Part shown: one piece after another, positions 42,687-47,892 of the stretch | Position numbering within the stretch: the stretch's first letter is position 1 | Layout of the letters: each line of letters opens with the position of its first letter | NCBI GenBank assembly: GCA_016302585.1 | Contig: JAEDNI010000008.1 | Coordinates: 1 to 47,892, forward strand | Direction: 5' to 3' | Source of the DNA: Paludibacteraceae bacterium | Lineage (GTDB): Bacteria > Bacteroidota > Bacteroidia > Bacteroidales > Paludibacteraceae | Length of the DNA: 47,892 nt | Translations under genes and position numbers: made by a program | Notes under the pieces: generated by a model | Seen by the model: only the letters and a program-made list of their open reading frames with translations | What the model was told of the DNA's origin: nothing | The model's database searches: none

Positions 42687-43865
42687 CTGCGGTGCACCCT
42701 CTTTGAGTACCCGTGCAATGATGGCAACAGCTTCGTCAATGACCGGTTCTGTATGGGTAGCCATCAACGTGGTACGCAGCAGACATTCGCCTTCTACGCA
42801 AGCCGGGGCGATAACGGGGTTCACATACACGCCCTCTTCGAACATCTTCTTGCCGAAATACAGGGTATCCAGCGTCTTGTAGGTGAAGATCGGAACGATA
42901 GGTGTCGGTGCCTCGATGATCTTCACGCCGTTCGCCAGCAGTTGCTTCTGGAAATACTTCGCGATATTCATCAGACGCTCCGGACGTTTCGGGTCCAGAA
43001 TCAACTGATGCAGCGCCTCCAGAGCGGTAGCAGCGGAACAAGGCGTGATAGAAGCCGAGAAGATGAACGGGCGGCTTACGTGACGCAGCCAATCCGCTAC
43101 GCGGTGACTCGTCAACATACATCCTCCTATTGATGCCAACGACTTCGAGAAGGTCAACATCGTGATGTCTACTTTGTCGGTCAGACCGAAGTGAGCCGCT
43201 GTACCGCGACCACCGGGACCAAGAACACCGAAACCGTGGGCATCATCCACCATCACGCGCGCTCCGTATTTCTCCGCCAAAGCACAGATCTCCGGCAGTT
43301 TGCATATATCGCCGCGCATCGAGAAGACGCCATCCGTGATGATCAGTTTGCCTGCGTTCTCCGGAATGGACTTCAGTTGACGCTCCAAATCCTCCATGTC
43401 GCTGTGACGATAACGGAGCACCTTCGCATAACTCAGACGGCAAGCGTCATAGATAGAGGCGTGGTTCTCGCGGTCGTTCAAGATATAATCATCCTTACCG
43501 CAGATGGCGGAGATGATAGCGAGGTTGGTCTGGAAACCCGTCGAAACGGTCATACACTCCTCGTAACCCGTGAAGGCGGCTATCTCGCGCTCCAGTTGCA
43601 GGTGTAGGTCCAGCGTTCCGTTCAGAAAACGGCTACCGCTCACACCCGTACCGTATTTGTCGAGCGCAGCGTGACCGGCTTTGATAACTGCCTCGTTCTC
43701 CGTCAAGCCGAGATAGTTATTCGAGCCAAGCATGATCACACGGTGGTTCTCCATCTGCACCACCGGGGCTTGACGGCTCTCCAACTCGTGGAAGTAAGGA
43801 TAGATACCTAATTTGCGAACCTGTTTGAGCGTCTCAAAATGGTCGCATTTCTCAAAAAGATCCAT
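42681..43865 (-). CDS. spt: Serine palmitoyltransferase (alpha-oxoamine synthase family)
   Basis: A 394-residue PLP enzyme of the alpha-oxoamine synthase family, with the FETLKQVRKLGIYPYFHELES opening typical of Bacteroidetes SPT. The internal aldimine lysine is Lys241 (TFSKSLASIGG), the PLP ring contacts are His135 (ENHAS) and DDAHGFG (207-213), and GSNNYLGLT is the substrate loop. It would join serine and an acyl-CoA to make 3-ketosphinganine. Related enzymes (Kbl, BioF, HemA) share these motifs, but the N-terminal block and the SDR neighbour favour SPT. ATG 43865 is used; a TTG one codon upstream is not needed. It lies 37 bp after mdh. Confidence 0.88.
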   Translation of the reverse strand: MDLFEKCDHFETLKQVRKLGIYPYFHELESRQAPVVQMENHRVIMLGSNNYLGLTENEAVIKAGHAALDKYGTGVSGSRFLNGTLDLHLQLEREIAAFTGYEECMTVSTGFQTNLAIISAICGKDDYILNDRENHASIYDACRLSYAKVLRYRHSDMEDLERQLKSIPENAGKLIITDGVFSMRGDICKLPEICALAEKYGARVMVDDAHGFGVLGPGGRGTAAHFGLTDKVDITMLTFSKSLASIGGCMLTSHRVADWLRHVSRPFIFSASITPCSAATALEALHQLILDPKRPERLMNIAKYFQKQLLANGVKIIEAPTPIVPIFTYKTLDTLYFGKKMFEEGVYVNPVIAPACVEGECLLRTTLMATHTEPVIDEAVAIIARVLKEGAPQM

Positions 43866-43899
43866 CAAATTTGAAATTTGAAATTATAAATCCTAAATG
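43866..43899. repeat. AT-rich short repeat between mdh and spt
   Basis: Units aaatttg, aaatttg, aaattat, aaatcct, aaatg fill the gap of 37 bases. It closely resembles the repeat before nagB at 35328. Confidence 0.85.
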
Positions 43900-43902
43900 A
43901 TT

Positions 43903-44844
43903 TTAGAGGACATTCAGTTCCTTTAAAATCGCGGTGGTCTTACGAACGGCTGCTTCGCTCTCGCGCAGTTTAGCGCGTTCCTCTTCGCTGATATTCAGCT
44001 CCAGGATCTTCTCAATACCGTTCTTACCGATGATACAAGGAACACCGATGGTGATATCCTTCATGCCGTACTCGCCTTCGAGGGCTGCGGAGCAAGGGAT
44101 CATCTTCTTCTGGTCCTTGATAATCGCCTCTGCAACACTTGCAGCAGCTGCACCCGGAGCCATCCATGCGCTCGTACCGAGCAGACCGGTCAGAGTAGCA
44201 CCACCTACCATCGTAGCCTTAACTACCTCTTCGATCTCCTCTGCGCTCAAGAACTCACGTACGTTGATACCTTTATACGTAGCGAAGCTGGTCAAAGGAA
44301 TCATCGTCGTATCGCCGTGACCACCGATAACGAAACCGTCTACATCGTTGGCGTTGCATTTCAGGGCCTTGCTCAGGTTGTATTTGAAGCGAGCGCTATC
44401 GAGCGCACCACCCATACCGATCACGCGGTTACGCGGCAGACCGAGCGCATGAAGGGTCAGATATGCCATCGTATCCATCGGGTTCGAAACGACTACGAGG
44501 ATAGCGTTCGGGCTGTATTTCAATACTTGGTCGCAAACGCTCTTTACGATACCTGCGTTCACACCGATCAGCTCCTCACGCGTCATACCCGGCTTACGCG
44601 GCAGACCGGAAGTGATGATCACTACGTCACTACCGGCGGTCTTGCTGTAGTCATTCGTCACACCCTCAACGACGGTGTCAAAGCCCATCAACTGAGCGGT
44701 TTGCATGATATCCATGGCTTTACCCTCGGCAAAACCCTCTTTGATATCAATCAGACATACTTCATTAGCCACCTCATTTACGGCTAATACATTAGCGCAC
44801 GTAGCACCTACGTTACCTGCGCCCACAACAGTTACTTTGCTCAT
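43903..44844 (-). CDS. mdh: Malate dehydrogenase
   Basis: A 313-residue LDH-type malate dehydrogenase (TCA branch, NAD+). It has GAGNVG (8-13), Asp33 for NAD (LIDIKEG), Arg83 and Arg89 (GLPRKPGMTRE) for malate, Asn121 (SNPMD) and catalytic His176 (IGGHGDTTM). Length and motifs match the bacterial/archaeal-type MDH of Bacteroidetes. It is the first gene of a minus-strand row with spt, SDR and the LD-carboxypeptidase, all closely spaced, so they may share its promoter. Confidence 0.97.
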   Translation of the reverse strand: MSKVTVVGAGNVGATCANVLAVNEVANEVCLIDIKEGFAEGKAMDIMQTAQLMGFDTVVEGVTNDYSKTAGSDVVIITSGLPRKPGMTREELIGVNAGIVKSVCDQVLKYSPNAILVVVSNPMDTMAYLTLHALGLPRNRVIGMGGALDSARFKYNLSKALKCNANDVDGFVIGGHGDTTMIPLTSFATYKGINVREFLSAEEIEEVVKATMVGGATLTGLLGTSAWMAPGAAAASVAEAIIKDQKKMIPCSAALEGEYGMKDITIGVPCIIGKNGIEKILELNISEEERAKLRESEAAVRKTTAILKELNVL

Positions 44845-44891
44845 AATTGTATAAATATGTATTTTACATGTTAATTATTCAAAATAGCCCG

Positions 44892-44923
44892 CAAAGATAC
44901 TCATTTTTTTGTATATATACAAA
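44892..44923 (-). promoter_or_regulatory. Promoter of mdh
   Basis: On the minus strand TTTG (44923-44920) and TATCTTTG (44899-44892), 20 bases apart, about 48 bases upstream of the mdh ATG. Confidence 0.78.
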
Positions 44924-45055
44924 TTTTTCCCAAGAAAAGTGATTTTTTTATGATTTTTTATAAGTAGAAATAGCTTTTTACGGTTGTGGCGCCATCTTTG
45001 TTCGTTAGCCCGGATGTCATCCAGTGTCTTTTTGCTCGAAAAAATAGGGTATTTA

Positions 45056-45087
45056 TTTGCACAAGTCAAATTTTTTGTATAATTTTG
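45056..45087 (+). promoter_or_regulatory. Promoter of the WYL island
   Basis: TTTG at 45056-45059 and TAATTTTG at 45080-45087, exactly 20 bases apart, with a leader of about 55 bases. Confidence 0.75.
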
Positions 45088-45100
45088 CATGGTCTTTCAC

Positions 45101-45128
45101 TTTGTGGGAGTGCGGATCAGTAATTTTG
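45101..45128 (+). promoter_or_regulatory. Possible second promoter of the WYL island
   Basis: TAATTTTG at 45121-45128 is a perfect -7 box, but the nearest TTTG (45101-45104) is only 16 bases away. The RNA would have a leader of only about 15 bases before ATG 45150. Confidence 0.4.
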
Positions 45129-45149
45129 CAGCCGAAAATCGTAACGCAC

Positions 45150-46076
45150 ATGGAAACGAAGAAGAAACTAAAATCGTCAACTGCCTATCTGTTTAACTGC
45201 TATATCTGGCTGTTGAATACCATCGCACGCGGTCCTATTTCACGCGCCGCGATAGACGAGAAGTGGGCGCACGCCAACGCCAACGAGTACAAGCAGGACT
45301 ATCTTCCTGAGAGTAATTTCCACCGTTGGAAAACTACTGTCGAGTTGCTCTTTGAAGTCAAGATCAAGTGCAATGGGAACAACGAGTACTACATTGAGGA
45401 GGCAACCGACCTGCGTAACGCAGATCTGCGCGGTCGCCTATTAAACCTTATGTCTATGGATAGTCTGCTTAAGGACACCAAAGAACTATCCGACCAGATT
45501 CTATTTGAGCCAATACCGTCCGGAGAAAAGTTCCTTGCGCCTATCATTGAAGCCCTGCGCGATAAGACAGCTATAGAAATGACTTATCAAGGCTTTACAA
45601 AGGACTATCCCGCAACATTCATCGTTGAGCCATATTGTCTCAAGATGTTCAAGCGGCGTTGGTATATGTTGGCGCATTCCGTAGGAAGAGATAAGACGCT
45701 CATCTATTCCCTTGACCGGGTTCATGCCCTGGAGCCTACCACGCAGAAATATCAACTGCCGAAGGACTTTGATGCCGAGTTCTATTTCCGCAATGTGTAT
45801 GGGGTGAGCGGCATGGAAGATCAGCCGCAAGAGGTTGAAATCAAGATAGAGGCATACCAAGCTAATTTCTTGCGTTCGTTGCCCTTGCACCCTTCACAAA
45901 CGGAGATTGAACGCCAAGAGCAATACTCTATCTTCAGATATAACCTTGTTCCGGCATTTGAGTTCAAGCAGGAATTACGCAAACATGGTTCTGTTTTGGA
46001 GGTCTTAAAACCCCAATGGTTGCGTGACGAATTCCGTAAGGACATAGAGTATCAACTTTCAAAATATCAGAACTAA
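45150..46076 (+). CDS. WYL domain transcriptional regulator
   Basis: A 308-residue regulator. Residues 1-90 form a winged-helix-like part (TAYLFNCYIWLLNTIARGPI, NFHRWKTTVELLFEV). The WYL domain (about 125-200) has PYCLKMFKRRWYMLAHSVGR and IYSLDRVHALE, with WYM in place of WYL at 171-173, and a C-terminal WCX-like domain follows (225-308). WYL proteins sense ligands, often nucleic acids or nucleotides, and control defence islands or repair genes in many bacteria. ATG 45150 is preferred; an in-frame TTG at 45057 would lie in the promoter. The next gene overlaps the stop by one base. Confidence 0.92.
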   Translation: METKKKLKSSTAYLFNCYIWLLNTIARGPISRAAIDEKWAHANANEYKQDYLPESNFHRWKTTVELLFEVKIKCNGNNEYYIEEATDLRNADLRGRLLNLMSMDSLLKDTKELSDQILFEPIPSGEKFLAPIIEALRDKTAIEMTYQGFTKDYPATFIVEPYCLKMFKRRWYMLAHSVGRDKTLIYSLDRVHALEPTTQKYQLPKDFDAEFYFRNVYGVSGMEDQPQEVEIKIEAYQANFLRSLPLHPSQTEIERQEQYSIFRYNLVPAFEFKQELRKHGSVLEVLKPQWLRDEFRKDIEYQLSKYQN

Positions 46077-46351
46077 TGGAAGCAACCCTTGAAACCAAAG
46101 TTGCAGATATTTTGCAACGTATGGAAAGCTATAAAACGGCTATGCCTACTGAAAAGGAACTGCGTATCTTTAGCAAGGACTTATTGGCAGTCCGTCGCGA
46201 CTTGGATAAGATGAACGATGACATCCGAAAGGGGTATTGGTACTATAATCAGTACTATGCCCGCTGGTTGGAAGCGCACGAATCCAAAAGGCAGGAGCGA
46301 ATTGAAGAATGGAACGCCTGTCGTCAATTAAATGTGTTTGGTGACTTTTAA
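46076..46351 (+). CDS. Small helical protein of unknown function
   Basis: A 91-residue, highly charged protein, probably two long helices (VADILQRMESYKTAMPTEKE, RIFSKDLLAVRRDLDKMNDD) and an aromatic stretch KGYWYYNQYYARW. It could be a partner or inhibitor of a neighbour. Its ATG overlaps the WYL stop codon, which ties the two genes together. I do not recognise a family with confidence; the length is similar to DUF4298-like proteins. Confidence 0.7.
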   Translation: MEATLETKVADILQRMESYKTAMPTEKELRIFSKDLLAVRRDLDKMNDDIRKGYWYYNQYYARWLEAHESKRQERIEEWNACRQLNVFGDF

Positions 46352-46363
46352 AATAATTGGTAT

Positions 46364-47245
46364 ATGGAAACACCTAAAAGAAATGCTTTGCTCGGTGATA
46401 TAATCGATATTGAAGCCGGTAATATATTCGGATTATTCAAAGAATGGTATGAACGGACTGAAGAAATTGGTCATGAACCTAAAGACGGGGATGGTCATTA
46501 TTGCCTTGTTTGCGATGGAATAGTGCGCAAGCGTGAAAAAGGTAGTACACATGCTGAAGACGAAGCCACAACTGAAATGAGATGGGAGCAGGACAAGAAA
46601 CGTGTTGCTTTCTTAATAAAGGACGAAAACCAAAAAGGTAGTATATGGGCTGATGACACTCGTAATTGGCTAGTAGAGACACCTGCAGACAACACTCCAG
46701 AAAAGTTAAAGGTGAAGCAAAATAGTTGGGACTTGAAGCGTAAATTTTTACGCAATATTGCTAATATCCTATGGGGTATCACCAATTGCACGCCTACGAA
46801 CCCTTGCCCGGCATCCGAAATACATAGTAAACTTAAAGAAATTAAGGATACTTTTCAGGATACGCCTTTTGCACTTATTGAGTGCAAGAAACAAGGTGGT
46901 AAGCCGAGTATCAGCGATAAGACTCTAGAAAAATACTTAAATGATTATAAGGAGTTGTTGTATAAGGAATTTGATATTTTGGAACCTCATATCTATGTTT
47001 GTACTAATGAAAAGATATATGACTTCGTGCAGGCTTATATACTGACACGTTATCCAAATACAGAACTTATACGGATACACCCTGAGAAGCATAATAGCAT
47101 CCGCCTGCACTATCCATCAAAGTCTATTATATTATGTAGTTATCACCCAAGTGCACGAATGTCATACGAAGACATATATAATGGTGTTATGGACCACTAC
47201 CGTACTTTCGTTCAAGATGAGAAGCTTTATTCAAAAATCTTCTAA
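46364..47245 (+). CDS. Uracil-DNA-glycosylase-like superfamily protein
   Basis: A 293-residue protein whose pattern follows a UDG-like family found in many bacterial accessory loci. It shows a first strand VAFLIKDENQKG (81-92), a WDLKRKFLRNIANILWGIT helix (122-140), FALIECKKQGGK (169-180), EPHIYVCTN (207-215) and a final CSYHPSARMS (258-267), the HPS-type motif of UDG folds. In many relatives the third motif reads NLKK; here it is ECKK. A CLVCDGIVRK segment near 47-56 may bind metal. Catalytic activity is uncertain. It lies 12 bp after the small helical protein, in one unit with the WYL regulator. No relation to classical Ung by length. Confidence 0.6.
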   Translation: METPKRNALLGDIIDIEAGNIFGLFKEWYERTEEIGHEPKDGDGHYCLVCDGIVRKREKGSTHAEDEATTEMRWEQDKKRVAFLIKDENQKGSIWADDTRNWLVETPADNTPEKLKVKQNSWDLKRKFLRNIANILWGITNCTPTNPCPASEIHSKLKEIKDTFQDTPFALIECKKQGGKPSISDKTLEKYLNDYKELLYKEFDILEPHIYVCTNEKIYDFVQAYILTRYPNTELIRIHPEKHNSIRLHYPSKSIILCSYHPSARMSYEDIYNGVMDHYRTFVQDEKLYSKIF

Positions 47246-47255
47246 TAAAATTATT

Positions 47256-47702
47256 ATGGCAGTAAGTAAACTTATTTGGTATGAGGAACCATGGTTGAAG
47301 TGCATGGCTTCATTAGACCCATCATCTCCTGGTGTTACCTTTGTTATCTATGACGAGAAAGGCAACGAGTTTGAAATCACCGCACCGTGTTATAGTTTTA
47401 ATGTGAACCCGGCAGGCAGCTCACAACAAATGCGAGCGGGCAATAAGATTATCCGCGTCAGCAATACCGAAGTCGGATATGTTGGTGACCGCGTGAATAG
47501 GATCGGGCGAAACTATCTCCAATACAACGGCCTATTATTGGTAAGGATTGGCACAATAGGTATTACCTATATGAGCACCAATATCGTCCAGATAGGTCGG
47601 ACAAGACTACAGTATAACGGGAAAAAGGTTGTCCGTGTCGGTAACGCTTCCGTTACTTATTCCGGAGATACAGTAATGAGAGTTGACGGAAATGTAAAAT
47701 AA
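47256..47702 (+). CDS. Beta-repeat protein with RIG/YNG motifs, unknown function
   Basis: A 148-residue protein. After a start domain (MAVSKLIWYEEPWLKCMASL ... FVIYDEKGNEFEITAPCYSF), residues 60-148 are made of short beta repeats with R[IV]G followed by a YxG/LQYNG strand about every 10-13 residues (NRIGRNYLQYNG, VQIGRTRLQYNG, VRVGNASVTYSG). They suggest a small solenoid or barrel. ATG 47256 is used, since upstream in-frame starts lie inside the UDG-like gene. It is 10 bp after that gene. No family recognised. Confidence 0.75.
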   Translation: MAVSKLIWYEEPWLKCMASLDPSSPGVTFVIYDEKGNEFEITAPCYSFNVNPAGSSQQMRAGNKIIRVSNTEVGYVGDRVNRIGRNYLQYNGLLLVRIGTIGITYMSTNIVQIGRTRLQYNGKKVVRVGNASVTYSGDTVMRVDGNVK

Positions 47703-47747
47703 ATTTCCTCTCCTTTCATCTTGTGAAAGCATAATGTAGGAATTTTG

Positions 47748-47778
47748 CAGCGTGATTCGAAAGTCACGCTGTATTTTT
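47748..47778 (+). terminator. Terminator or leader hairpin
   Basis: A perfect 8-bp stem, CAGCGTGA with TCACGCTG, an 8-base loop and TATTTTTTAT. It follows the beta-repeat gene by 45 bp and precedes the next ATG by 14 bp, so it either ends the first or regulates the second. Confidence 0.55.
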
Positions 47779-47792
47779 TATATTGAAAGATT

Positions 47793-47892
47793 ATGACCCC
47801 TCAATCTATCAACGACCAGCTTGAATTGCTGCGTCTTAAAGAACTCTTTATGTCGGATATTAAGATCCGAAGTAAAATGGCTCTTCTCCTTA
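47793..47892 (+). CDS. Start of a gene cut by the window edge
   Basis: An open frame from ATG 47793 to the end of the window. Its 33 codons begin MTPQSINDQLELLRLKELFM and continue SDIKIRSKMALLL. It looks helical. No family can be named from so short a piece, and it may belong to the WYL island. Confidence 0.5.
   Translation, partial: MTPQSINDQLELLRLKELFMSDIKIRSKMALLL

Larger units (their letters stand above)
44845..45149. other. Intergenic region with divergent promoters
   Basis: A 305-bp gap between mdh (minus) and the WYL gene (plus), with an AT-rich left part. It contains the mdh promoter and the two WYL promoters. A 71-residue minus-strand frame at 44875-45090 overlaps both promoters and is not believed. 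Nothing else was found. Confidence 0.7.

Noticed and set aside
44875..45090. A 71-codon minus-strand frame between mdh and the WYL gene
   Set aside because: It overlaps the mdh promoter and both WYL promoters, is low in complexity and has no recognisable domain.
45057..45149. TTG-started extension of the WYL regulator
   Set aside because: It lies across two promoter elements and adds residues that do not fit the family.

Overview
The window looks like a chromosomal segment of an uncultured or poorly studied member of the Bacteroidales. The strongest pointers are at least eight promoters of the Bacteroidetes type (TTTG or TTG near -33, about 20 bases, then TAnnTTTG near -7), weak or absent Shine-Dalgarno sequences, the type IX secretion lipoprotein PorW/SprE, a type IX C-terminal sorting domain, a serine palmitoyltransferase (sphingolipids), and a GH13_8-type branching enzyme. 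A Paludibacteraceae- or Prevotellaceae-like host would fit, but the sequence alone does not settle the family. No rRNA, transposase, integrase or CRISPR array was found; one tRNA is present.

Layout. (1) 1-3350 is an accessory region: an 11-bp tandem repeat, an AAA/DUF4143 ATPase, three look-alike promoters, a truncated DUF1016 gene and an intact DUF1016 (YhcG-type) nuclease gene. The nuclease gene is bracketed by a perfect 36-bp direct repeat that is also the leader-coding start of the next gene. (2) 3413-24101 is a seven-gene, same-strand cluster of exported or membrane proteins of 2934, 271, about 605, 456, 426, 1675 and 454 aa. It contains a giant beta-helix/InlB-repeat protein, a protein with ten tandem WY-type modules and a type IX sorting domain, and an outer-membrane barrel. 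Three members share an unusual C-terminal motif. (3) 24106-27484 holds tsaB (4 bp behind the barrel gene) and porW, so the surface cluster sits beside a component of its likely export machine. (4) 27514-44844 is mostly housekeeping: tRNA-Pro, miaB with a possibly structured leader, greA with a complex leader, a HIT protein, an M13 peptidase, glgB, a thioredoxin-like lipoprotein, nagB, cysS, a DUF5715-like lipoprotein, psuK-psuG and a 5'-nucleotidase C-domain lipoprotein. On the minus strand lie an LD-carboxypeptidase, an SDR, a serine palmitoyltransferase and malate dehydrogenase. (5) 45056-47892 is a second accessory island: WYL regulator, small helical protein, uracil-DNA-glycosylase-like protein, a beta-repeat protein with RIG/YNG motifs, and the start of a further gene cut by the window edge.

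The most striking sequence-level feature is a set of short tandem repeats, mostly of 7-bp period (ACCAATC, AAATCTN, AAATCAT, CTGATTN-like, ACTTTCA), plus GC-rich partly palindromic inserts. They lie between genes and also inside reading frames: tsaB (two kinds), miaB, the LD-carboxypeptidase (two sites), glgB and cysS (two sites). In frame they add low-complexity loops to essential enzymes. At three places a repeat supplies a stop codon or an apparent signal peptide. They resemble the heptameric STRR repeats of cyanobacteria in style, but the units differ.

The genes appear to work in three ways: export and display of large cell-surface proteins by type IX secretion (regions 2-3), core metabolism and translation (region 4), and two accessory regions with nuclease- or DNA-repair-like proteins and a WYL regulator that may serve genome defence (inference).
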